Source: Palaemon carinicauda (taxonomy: Eukaryota > Arthropoda > Malacostraca > Decapoda > Palaemonidae). Taken from it: 64,000 nt of DNA. Shown here in pieces: positions 1-7,413 of this stretch (its first letter is position 1; each line of letters starts with the position of its first letter). The notes under the pieces are model-generated. The model saw nothing but the letters and a program-made list of their open reading frames with translations. It was not told where the DNA came from and did not search any database. Location: NCBI RefSeq assembly GCF_036898095.1, contig NC_090768.1, forward strand, positions 47,857,687 to 47,921,686, in the 5' to 3' direction. A program made the translations under genes and the position numbers.

Positions 1-468
1 AAGCCTCCAAGGAAGTGATCCAGTCCCTGGAACATCTAGGATTCAAGATCAACATGTTAAAGTCTCGAATATCTCCAGCTCAAAAGTTTCAATGGCTCAG
101 CGTTCACTGGAACTTACAGTCACACCGCCTCTCCCTTCCATCATAGAAGAGGAGAGAGATAGCAGGATCTGTCAAGAGACTTCTACAATCCGATCGGATA
201 TCAAGACGGCAACAAGAGAGTGTACTGGGCTCCCTCCAGTTCGCCTCAGTGACAGACCCAGTGCTGAGGGCACAATTAAAAGATGCATCAGGAGTCTGGA
301 GAAGATACGCATCAAACGCTCAAAGATATCTGACAAGACCGATACCAACTCATCTGCGATCACTTCTCAAGCCATGGTCGGAGGCCAAGCACCTAAAGAA
401 AAAGGTGCCCATACAGCCACCTCCACCCTCACCAACGGAAAGTCCAAGGAACCTGGTCCTCCCTCTTC
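1..468 (+). pseudogene. DIRS A reverse transcriptase, thumb/connection remnant
   Basis: The translated segment matches the region after the YLDDWL box in C and I. It includes a stretch ending GFKINMLKSRISPAQ, then a WNLQSHRLS-like block, then VTDPVLRAQLKDASGVWRRY (from 249). The palm is off the window. A stop follows the RLSLPS block near 145. Near 437-470 the part that carries the first RNase H aspartate (HxDAS in I and C) is missing and the frame changes. RT and RNase H are therefore disconnected and the copy cannot encode a working enzyme. Confidence 0.75.
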
Positions 469-1359
469 ATGACCTTCCACATCAACATTCTGGAAGCCAT
501 GGCAGTTTTTCTATCTTTAAAGAAACTGAAGCTTCGCTGCTCGATCCACATCAGATTGGTCCTGAACAGCGAAGTGATAATGACATGTCTAAGCCGACAA
601 GGTTCAAGATCGCCCCAAATCAATCAAGTGATGTTGGCCATCTTCCGTCTGGCGGAAAAGAAGAGATGGCACTTATCAGCAGTTCACCTTCAAGGGTTCC
701 GCAACGTGACAGCGGACGCTCTATCCAGGCTCATCCCGAAAGAGTCGGAATGGTCCCTAGACGCAAGATCATTCTCCTTCATCTTACGCAAAGTCCCAGG
801 ACTGCAGATAGACCTCTTCGCGACGAGCGACAACAAGAAGCTACCTCGATATGTAGCCCCGTACGAGGATCCTCTAGCGGAAGCAGTGGACATGATGTCC
901 CTAGATTGGAACAGATGGTCCAGGATTTACCTGTTCCCTCCAACCAACCTCCTGTTAAAGGTACTCAACAAACTGAGATCCTTTCGGGGAACAGCAGCGT
1001 TAGTGGCTCACAAGTGGCCCAACAGCATCTGGTTCCCTCTAATAACGGAACTGCGACTGAAGCTGGTCCCGTTGCCGGATCCAGTTCTGACTCAAAAAGT
1101 GCAGAAGTCGATGTCTCCAATTCATCACAGAAAACCCGTACCTTCATCTCATGATTTTCTCGCCTTAGCAGTCAAGAAAAGGTTCGGGATTTCGAAGGAC
1201 AGTATAACCTTTTTAGAAGAATATAAGTCGAAATCTACTAGAAGACAATACGAGTCATCCTGGAAGAAATGGGTTGCCTTTGTCAAGGGAAAGAAACCAA
1301 AGAAATCTCGACAGATGTCTGTTTATCATTCTTTATTCATCTCCATGAACAAGGTTTAG
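469..1359 (+). pseudogene. DIRS A RNase H, MT-like domain and YR N-terminus
   Basis: This 296-codon open frame begins in the middle of RNase H (INILEAMAVF), passes the VLNSEVIMTCLSRQG strand and the VTADALSR block, and then enters the DIRS MT-like domain. That domain shows LQIDLFATSDNKKLPRYVAP, DPLAEAVDMMSLDWNRW and YLFPPTNLLLKVL. In family relatives MT and YR lie in different, overlapping frames. Here they run together into SHDFLALAVKKRFGISK and STRRQYESSWKKWV, the YR N-terminal SAM-like region, so an indel has fused the frames. The first RNase H aspartate is absent. It lies directly after the RT remnant and before the broken YR core. Confidence 0.8.
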
Positions 1360-2055
1360 CAGTCAACACAATTTCTATGTGTAAATCTGCCTTGACTAGA
1401 CCCTTGCTTTATGCCTTCCAGGTGGACTTCTCTAATGAAATCTTCAATAAGATCCCTAAAGCCTGAACAATGAAGACTGCTCTTTAAAGGATTTGACCCA
1501 AAAAGTTATACAGTATTCTTATTTGCACTAGCCTCAGGAGCCAGAGTTAGCAAAATAGTGGCCCTTTCGAGGGATGAGGGCCATATTCAGTTCACTGAGT
1601 GTGGAGAACTGAATCTCTTTCCTGATCCATCCTTTCTCGCTAAGAATGAGCTACCCACCAAAAGGTGGGGTCCCTGAAGAATCTGCCCTCTGAAGGAAGA
1701 TGCATCTCTATGTCCAGTAGAGTGCCTAAAGGTCTATCTTCGTAGAACTTCAGACTTTAGGGGAGGACAGCTTTTTAGGGGAGAAACCTCGGGTTCGACA
1801 TTGTCTTTGAAACAATTAAAGGCGAAGATCACCTATTTCATTCGCAGAGCGGGTCCAGACAGTACACCCGCAGGTCATGATCCGAGAAAAATTGCTTCGT
1901 CTCTGAACTTCTTCCAGAATATGAATTTTGAAAGTCTTCGCTCGTATACTGGATAGAAGTCATCCAGGGTTTTCTTTAAACATTACGCGAAGCAAGTGCA
2001 AGAGATCAAGTACTTCGTGGTGGCAGCAGGTAGTGTGCTAAAACCTGCCGCTTGA
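1360..2055 (+). pseudogene. DIRS A tyrosine recombinase core, broken
   Basis: This is the catalytic half of the YR. ASGARVSKIVALS carries arginine I, HDPRK the His-x-x-Arg pair, and FFKHYAKQ the tyrosine nucleophile. About 95 bases are missing near 1466 relative to C, D and I: IPKAC is followed immediately by NNED-like sequence, without the APPKPISWSLDKV block. There are also stop codons, including one after KRWGP near 1678 and one after SYTG near 1955, plus frame changes. The family 2 C-terminus VVAAGSVLKPA is recognisable just before a stop at about 2055. It is inactive. Confidence 0.82.
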
Positions 2056-2398
2056 AAACTGCGAGGAACAGAGCACTAATTGCAACTTTTAGTAAAGGGT
2101 GTACATGATCCTTCCCTATGGAGTGACATGTTTAGTGAAGTATCACTGTAGTGACACTATGGACTGTTCCAAATATAAAGGTGAAAGAAGCATAAAAGAC
2201 TTATACATGTGCCATGCATATAACTACGCAAGTGTTTATAGACTGTAATGACAGAAATAAAAAAACATGAAATATTACCAATATTTCCTTTCAAGGTGGC
2301 TTCACATTTCTTTTCAGGTGAAACCAGTATTTCTGATATTACCATTTTTATAATGCTTTCCATTATATTTCCAATTTTCATTTTATATTATATTATAG
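2056..2398 (+). other. DIRS A 3' tail, noncoding
   Basis: This is AT-rich sequence following the YR stop. It corresponds to the noncoding tail after YR in C, D and I. No gene is seen. It ends at the AAT where element B begins. Confidence 0.6.
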
Positions 2399-2401
2399 AA
2401 T

Positions 2402-2625
2402 GACAAATTCGTAGATAATTTGTATTTTTCCTAACTATACAAACCTTAGCTATTTAATATGGGTTATTACTTCGGCGGAGCTGAATGACGAGTCATTAGA
2501 GTTTTAACGAGGGTTTACTACCCCACCGCTAGTTAGCGGGGAGTAGGGAGGGGTAGCTTGCTAACCCACCCCCCCCACCCCCACACACACACACACCGGT
2601 GAATACTTCACTTTGCTTAGAGATA
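2402..2625. repeat. Element B 3' inverted terminal repeat
   Basis: The segment from the GGGTTATTACTTCGGCGGAG block to ACCGGTGAATACTTCAC is the reverse complement of about 10150-10320, with a few mismatches. Outermost it reads GACAAATTCGTAGATAATTT. It includes a C-rich/CA microsatellite at about 2561-2597. Confidence 0.88.
2561..2597. repeat. Poly-C / (CA)n microsatellite inside ITR
   Basis: A run of C with single A interruptions followed by (CA)7-8. The matching tract in the right repeat (about 10173-10187) is shorter, so the tract has expanded since insertion. Confidence 0.85.
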
Positions 2626-2660
2626 GGACTTCACGGGGATAGGGCTGGCGGGCAAGTTTG

Positions 2661-2761
2661 ATTAAATAGCTAAGGTTTGTATAGTTAGGAAAAATACAAA
2701 TTATCGACGACTTTGTCATTTGTTCCGTAACTGAAATACAAACCACGCTATTTAATATGGG
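2661..2761. repeat. Element B internal complementary region (circle-junction copy)
   Basis: The left half (2662-2717) is the reverse complement of the outer left end (2402-2456). The right half (2718-2761) is the reverse complement of the outer right end (about 10285-10331). The two meet at ATT (2718-2720), the complement of the terminal AAT. This is the DIRS1 hallmark used as template to complete the ends during circle formation. It lies next to the 3' repeat, as expected. Confidence 0.88.
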
Positions 2762-3242
2762 TGACTCACCACCCCTTAGAAGGGTGGTAAGTCCCTGCCA
2801 TACTGGCTTTGGCTTTGCCTGGGGACTCCATACTTGAGTGTGTAAGTACTCAGGCAATAAGGGGTCCCTGCACCTCGCCAGCATTGCTGTGCAACTACTG
2901 CGGCCTACATAAGCTGTGTGTGAAGGTGAGAAGAGTGACTCGTCCTAGGAAGTTGACCTGGAGTTCTTCAGATGGAAATCTAGGCTAGGACTCTCCCAAT
3001 ACCACCTCGTCAAGGTATGGGGACGTGACAGTATTAATCTTAATACTAGGAACACAGGGAAGCATGGTTTACCTACAGTGGTTTGAGGTCAGCTGTGCAG
3101 AGAACCCAGGATGCTGCTTTCTCCAAGGGAGGAGAGGATGAAGAAAAGAATAAGGGCCAGACAAACCTTTTCATTCATGCAGAATAAAACCGGGTAACAA
3201 TGCCCTCAACCTTCTGCTACCTGTCCATTAAGGAGACTGAGG
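2762..3242. other. Element B 3' untranslated region
   Basis: This lies between the ICR and the YR stop. No open frame with family similarity is seen. It is presumably the noncoding 3' part of B. Confidence 0.5.
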
Positions 3243-3916
3243 TTAGACCAGCTGTTGTGCAGCCACCACAGGGCCAATAGAGAATGTATCGAGCCTCCTG
3301 TGGGTCACGTCTTGCAGGTAGTGGGCTGTGAAGGTCGTCTGACGCTTCCACACCCCAGCTTGCAGGACCTGCATCACTGAATAGTTCTTTTTGAAGGCCA
3401 GGGACGTAGCTATGCCCCTGACATCATGTGCTCTGGGGTGACGTGATGGAGGAGGGTCAGGATTCAAGGCTAGGTGTATTACCTTGCGAATCCAGGCTGA
3501 GATGGTATTCCTGGTGATCCTCCGCTTCGTATTCCCAGTGCTCACAAACAAGGCTTGCACTTGGGGACCAACTGCAGCTGTTCTTTAAGATACAACTTCA
3601 GACTCCTTACTGGGCACAGTAGGAGATGGTCTGGGCCATCTGTTACAGAACGAAGATTCGAAACCTGGAAAGAGTCGAACCTAGGGTCCAGCACTCCCAG
3701 ATTTTGAGTCTTGGCAGCAAACTCAGGGACGAACCTGAACGTTACCTCCCCCCATTCCCTTGATTGGGCGATGTCGTATGAGAGACCATGGAGTTCGCTG
3801 ACTCGTTTGGCTGAGGCCAAAGCTAGCAGGAACACCGTCTTCCAAGTAAGGTGGCGATCTGAAGCCTGGCGTAATGGTTCGTAGGGAGAGACCTGAGAAC
3901 TCGAACCACGTTCCAT
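3243..3916 (-). pseudogene. DIRS B tyrosine recombinase, catalytic half in two frames
   Basis: This continues the YR begun at 5028 after a frame change near 3880-3910. The segment 3916-3542 holds LALASAKRVSELHGLSYD, with the first catalytic arginine. Then follow CPVRSLKLYLKEQLQLVP and a second frame change near 3550. The segment 3560-3243 holds AHDVRGIATSLAF (His-x-x-Arg), AGVWKRQTTFTAHYLQD (conserved Trp and candidate nucleophilic Tyr) and a C-terminus at VVAAQQLV. All four classical YR residues are therefore present. Two single-step frameshifts separate them from the N-terminal half. Whether the shifts are real decay or sequencing indels cannot be told here. Confidence 0.85.
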
Positions 3917-5028
3917 AGAGGAGGTCTCACTTCCGACTGAGGGCAGGTAAGCTCATAACTCCGTATGAGTAGAGAAAGTTCCAGCGAGGAAGAAATGTCC
4001 ACTCCTTTGAGCCTGAAGGCTAGACTTAAGGCTGAGCGATAGCCTTTCACCGACGAGACTGAAAGGTGCATTTCTTCCCGCAAATACACGAAAAACTCCG
4101 CTATTGCTGGAATAGTGGCATCGAGTGGAGAGATATCCCTTCCACGACACCAACCACAGAAGACTCGCCACTTCGCCTGGTAGACCCCTGCGGATGACCT
4201 GCGCAGGTGTCCAGACATCCTATTTGCAACTTGTTGCGAAAATCCTCTCTCAGCGAGGAGGTGCTGGATAGTCTCCAGGCATGAAGTTGAAGCGAAGCTA
4301 CAGCTTTGTGGAAGATGTTGGCGTGTGGTTGTTTGAGTAGCTCGTGACGTGGAGGGAGTTCTCTCGGGGGCTCCGTCAGGAGTTGCAGGAGGTCCAAAAA
4401 CCACTCTGCATGATGCCATAGCGGAGCTATCAGGGTCATCGATAGATTGACCAGTATTCTGGTCTTGTTGAGTACCCTCCTCATCAGACAGAACGGGGGA
4501 AAGGCGTAAACGTCGATGTTGTCCCACCGTTGTTGGAAGGCATCTTGCCAGAAAGCTTTGGGGTCCGGGACTGGGGAGCAGTACAGAGGGAGCTTGAAGT
4601 TCAGCGCTGTAGCGAACAGATCCACAGTCGGGGAACCCCACAAAGTCAGGACTTTGTTGGCTACTTGACGATCTAAAGACCATTCGGTACTCACTATCTG
4701 CGTCGCTCTGCTCAGACTGTCGGCGAGCACATTCCTTTTGCCTGGAATGAAGCGAGCTGAAAGTGTGACCGAGTGGACTTCGGACCATCTCAGTATCTCT
4801 AATGCAAGATGGGATAGCTGTTCCGAGAAGGTACCTCCCTGCTTGTTGATATAAGCCACTACTGTGGTATTGTCGCTCATCACTACCACAGAGTGGCCCG
4901 CCAGGACCTGATGGAACTTCTGAAGTGCCAGGGATACGGCCTTCATTTCTAGCAGGTTTATGTGGAGGTACCTTACTGATTCTGACCACAGGCCTGAGGT
5001 CCTGTGGTTCAGAACGTGGGCCCCCCAC
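3823..5028 (-). CDS. DIRS B ORF3: YR N-terminal part, overlapping RNase H/MT
   Basis: A 401-codon open frame. Its first ~210 codons overlap the RNase H-MT ORF in another frame, a typical DIRS1 arrangement, and may not be translated from the shown start. The recognisable recombinase part begins around FASTSCLETIQHLLAERGFS. It then contains RRSSAGVYQAKWRVFCGWC, the N-terminal DNA-binding core (IPAIAEFFVYLREEMHLSVS), VKGYRSALSLAFRLKG and LTCPQSEVRPPLWNVVRVL. The frame is lost after ATLLG, so this product would lack the catalytic residues, which lie at 3243-3916. The role would be integration of the circular DNA intermediate. Confidence 0.8.
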   Translation of the reverse strand: MGGPRSEPQDLRPVVRISKVPPHKPARNEGRIPGTSEVPSGPGGPLCGSDERQYHSSGLYQQAGRYLLGTAIPSCIRDTEMVRSPLGHTFSSLHSRQKECARRQSEQSDADSEYRMVFRSSSSQQSPDFVGFPDCGSVRYSAELQAPSVLLPSPGPQSFLARCLPTTVGQHRRLRLSPVLSDEEGTQQDQNTGQSIDDPDSSAMASCRVVFGPPATPDGAPERTPSTSRATQTTTRQHLPQSCSFASTSCLETIQHLLAERGFSQQVANRMSGHLRRSSAGVYQAKWRVFCGWCRGRDISPLDATIPAIAEFFVYLREEMHLSVSSVKGYRSALSLAFRLKGVDISSSLELSLLIRSYELTCPQSEVRPPLWNVVRVLRSLPTNHYARLQIATLLGRRCSC

Positions 5029-5261
5029 CCTATCTTTGATGCGTCCGAAAACAACATCAAATCCGGGGGAAGGACGAGAAGATCCACTCCCTTTCGTAAG
5101 TTCTCGTCTGTTCCGCAGGACCCATAGGGATCAGAAAGTCCGGGGAATCGTGTCCTTGATTCCACCAAGACTTGAGTCGCCACTGGAGGGATCTCATTCT
5201 GAGGCGACCATTGGGAACCAGACAGGCCAAGGAAGAGAGGTGGCCGAGGAGACGTAACCAC
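4101..5261 (-). CDS. DIRS B ORF2 second half: RNase H and MT-like domain
   Basis: 386 codons. The RNase H has the whole acidic tetrad: D73 (LFSDASKIGWG), E105 (NLLEMKA), D130 (VVVMSDNTTVV) and D181 (NVLADSLSR). It is followed by the DIRS MT-like domain: TEWSLDRQV, VDLFATALNFKLPLYCSPVP, DPKAFWQDAFQQRWD and VYAFPPFCLMRRVL. The C-terminus overlaps the YR frame. In an intact relative this would be one polyprotein with the RT at 5194-6183. Here a 53 bp tandem duplication and one further small indel between about 5060 and 5160 separate them, so the listed start is only the edge of the open frame. Confidence 0.85.
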   Translation of the reverse strand: MVTSPRPPLFLGLSGSQWSPQNEIPPVATQVLVESRTRFPGLSDPYGSCGTDENLRKGVDLLVLPPDLMLFSDASKIGWGAHVLNHRTSGLWSESVRYLHINLLEMKAVSLALQKFHQVLAGHSVVVMSDNTTVVAYINKQGGTFSEQLSHLALEILRWSEVHSVTLSARFIPGKRNVLADSLSRATQIVSTEWSLDRQVANKVLTLWGSPTVDLFATALNFKLPLYCSPVPDPKAFWQDAFQQRWDNIDVYAFPPFCLMRRVLNKTRILVNLSMTLIAPLWHHAEWFLDLLQLLTEPPRELPPRHELLKQPHANIFHKAVASLQLHAWRLSSTSSLREDFRNKLQIGCLDTCAGHPQGSTRRSGESSVVGVVEGISLHSMPLFQQ

Positions 5262-6183
5262 GTTTGGGAACCAGACAAGCCAAGGAAGAGAGGTGGCCGA
5301 GGAGACGTAACCACTTTGGGGCTGGAAGTTCTTCTCGTTTGAGGAAAGGCCTTGCGACCTCCTTCAGCCTTGCTATCCTGTCGTCTGATGGGAAGGCTTT
5401 GTGGAGATTGGTGTCTATGACCATGCCTAGGTATACCAGTTTCTGAGAGGGCTGTAGAGAGGACTTCTCGAAATTCACCATGATCCCCAGATCCTGGCAA
5501 AGCTCGAGAAGCCTGTCTCGGTGGCGAAAAAGGGTTGCCTCCGAGTCTGCTAGGATCAGCCAGTCGTCCAGGTAACGGAGGAGACGGATACTGATCCTGT
5601 GAGCCCACGATGAAATCAGGGTGAACACTCTGGTGAACACCTGAGGAGCTGTGGAGAGACCGAAGCACAGCACCTTGAACTGGTAGATCTTGTTGTCTAG
5701 GCAACATTTTAGGTACTTCCTGGAAGATGGATGGACTGGGATCTGGAAGTACGCGTCGTTCAGGTCAAGTGTACACATGAAGTCTTGCGGTCTCACTGCA
5801 AGTATGACCGTGTCTGCCGTCTCCATGCTGAACGGAGTCTGTTTGACAAACCCGTTCAGGGTCGAGAGGTCGATGACTGGTCTCCAGCCTCCAGATGCCT
5901 TCTTTAAAAGAAAGAGTTGACTGTAGAATCCTGGGGACCCGTCTGCCACCTCTTGGAGAGCGTCCTTCTTCAACATGGTCTTGACTTCCGCCCGGAGGGC
6001 TTGCCCCCTTACCAGTCCCATGGTAAGGGAGCTCAATGACACTGGCCTCGCTGTCAGGGGAGGTAGAGAGGATGTGAACGGGATGCGATAACCCTGAGCG
6101 ATCCCGGAAATCGTCAAGGTATCTGCCCCGAGTTGCTGCCACCTTGTCGTGCAACTTTGTAGGCATCCCCCACTGGTGGACAT
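5194..6183 (-). CDS. DIRS B ORF2 first half: reverse transcriptase
   Basis: 329 codons. Order of motifs: WQQLGADTLTISGIAQGYRI at the N-terminus, fingers FLLKKASGGWRPVIDLSTLN, palm A with D140 in TLDLNDAYFQIPV, FGLSTAPQVFTRVF, palm C YLDDWLILA with D206 and D207, the VNFEKSSLQPSQKLVYLGM thumb entry, and LLGHLSSLACLVP. All catalytic aspartates are present. The DIRS RT copies the element RNA. The gag frame stops at 6202, just upstream. The reading frame ends prematurely inside the 53 bp duplication. This is the best-preserved family 1 RT in the window. Confidence 0.9.
   Translation of the reverse strand: MSTSGGCLQSCTTRWQQLGADTLTISGIAQGYRIPFTSSLPPLTARPVSLSSLTMGLVRGQALRAEVKTMLKKDALQEVADGSPGFYSQLFLLKKASGGWRPVIDLSTLNGFVKQTPFSMETADTVILAVRPQDFMCTLDLNDAYFQIPVHPSSRKYLKCCLDNKIYQFKVLCFGLSTAPQVFTRVFTLISSWAHRISIRLLRYLDDWLILADSEATLFRHRDRLLELCQDLGIMVNFEKSSLQPSQKLVYLGMVIDTNLHKAFPSDDRIARLKEVARPFLKREELPAPKWLRLLGHLSSLACLVPKRGYVSSATSLPWPVWFPMVASE
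5213..5318. repeat. 53 bp tandem duplication inside B ORF2
   Basis: The block starting GGGAACCAGACA at 5213 is repeated at 5266 with about two differences. The period of 53 is not a multiple of three, so it shifts the frame just after LLGHLSSLACLVP. The duplicated amino acid block is visible in the translation. Confidence 0.92.
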
Positions 6184-6201
6184 GCAGCGGGACTGCCAAT
6201 C

Positions 6202-7413
6202 CTAGCGTTTACGTCCTCGGCCGCTCCCTCTAGGATTTTGACCTCCCCTGGAGGACTTCCTGCCCTTCCTGTCCTTGACGGGAAAGGGCTTAGACACCTT
6301 TGGCTTCGCTGCTGTAGTCTTTTTCGTATTCTTAGCTGGTCGGGGCTGTTGAGTTGCTGGAGGTTTGTAGGGCCTTGATGTCAGGGCCCTATGGAGGAGG
6401 GAGTCTTGGTTGGACTTCCTCCACCTCTCAGCGGCTAGTTCCACGTCCTTAGGCTCGAACAGACTCTTATCGAGCACGGAAGAGTGTCTGAGCCTGCTAA
6501 CGTCGGAACTGGGGACTTTCTGGTGGAACCTCTCGGCAACTGCGTCTTGACGTTTCAGGATCGTATTGGCCCACAAGCTCGAGACTTGGTGGGCCAGAAA
6601 CTCGATGGTGCGCGTGCCAGAGAGTAAGAATGTCTCCAGTGCCTTCCTGGTGCTTTCTTTGGACAGGTCCTCAGACCACACCAAGATGCCCAGAGACCCC
6701 AGCCAGATGTCAAGCCACAAAGTTGCCTGCATGGCACACTTCACCACCTTCTCCTGGCTTAGGATCTCAGTGGCAGAATACGAAACCTGCCGGTTGGAAA
6801 GTCTCTCTAGAGGGACTCCCCAAGTGAGTTCTTCCACAGAATGGTGAATGGGAAGACTCAAACAAGTCTCCTCTAAGATCTCGAAATACCTCCTCTGGTG
6901 GACTCGAGGAGGAGGGAGGAGCTTGTTACCGGCGCTGGATCTGTTGGAGGAGGCAAGCTCGGAGAGCTGGCCTTCGACCTTGTCTCTGGCACTCTTCATC
7001 CCTTGTGACCAGGGCAAGGCTGCACTGGCCCTAAAGGGCTTCTGGGTGCCGTAGACTCAGTCCAAGACCGTGTCCTTCCCCTCACGAGAAGGAATCTCAG
7101 GGTCCGAAAACCCGTTGAGATTTCTCATGAGGGTCAGAACTTGCCAGAACGCATGTTCTGACTCTTGATGCTCTCCTCCCGAAGGGCTAGCAGCAAAGTC
7201 TCCAGTCCCCAGTGGCTCTTCCTGGGGGGACACGTGGACATTCTCCGAAGGTCTAGCTGGTTCCTGTCTTATCCTTGCAGAACATTTCGGCAAAGTCTTC
7301 GAGTCCTTCGGCTCCCTCCTGCGAGGGATACAGGACTCTAGCAACGATGGATGCAGGCTCTTCTCCAACCCGGCGTGAGGAGACTTCTCAGGGAGAGGCG
7401 GAGTTTCCCCCAT
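6202..7413 (-). pseudogene. DIRS B gag, C-terminal half
   Basis: An open frame from 7413, with a single TGA at 7055-7057 (after KDTVLD) splitting it into 118 and 271 codons. The downstream part holds a putative capsid-like helical region (RVHQRRYFEILEETCLSLPI, VVKCAMQATLWLDIWLGSLG, STRKALETFLLSGTRTIEFL) and a basic tail ending RGGQNPRGSGRGRKR. Such tails are common in nucleic-acid-binding Gag proteins. The stop lies 19 bases before the first RT methionine, so RT is either reinitiated or recoded. The Gag assignment rests on position and on the analogous place in family 2, since DIRS Gags are poorly conserved. Confidence 0.7.

Larger units (their letters stand above)
1..2401 (+). mobile_element. 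DIRS element A (family 2), left part
   Basis: This is a decayed DIRS-type tyrosine-recombinase retrotransposon on the plus strand. It starts upstream of the window, inside the reverse transcriptase. In order it holds the RT thumb, RNase H, the methyltransferase-like (MT) domain, the tyrosine recombinase and an AT-rich 3' tail. At 2399-2401 it is interrupted by element B, and its tail resumes at 10332. The continuity is inferred because the sequence right of B (near 10790-10960) is the 3' tail shared by family 2 copies at about 29730-29900 and, inverted, 53880-54060. No gag is visible because it lies off the left edge. Confidence 0.85.

Noticed and set aside
3243..4171. Phage or bacterial integrase from horizontal transfer
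   Set aside because: It is linked to RT, RNase H and DIRS repeats, so it is the DIRS recombinase.
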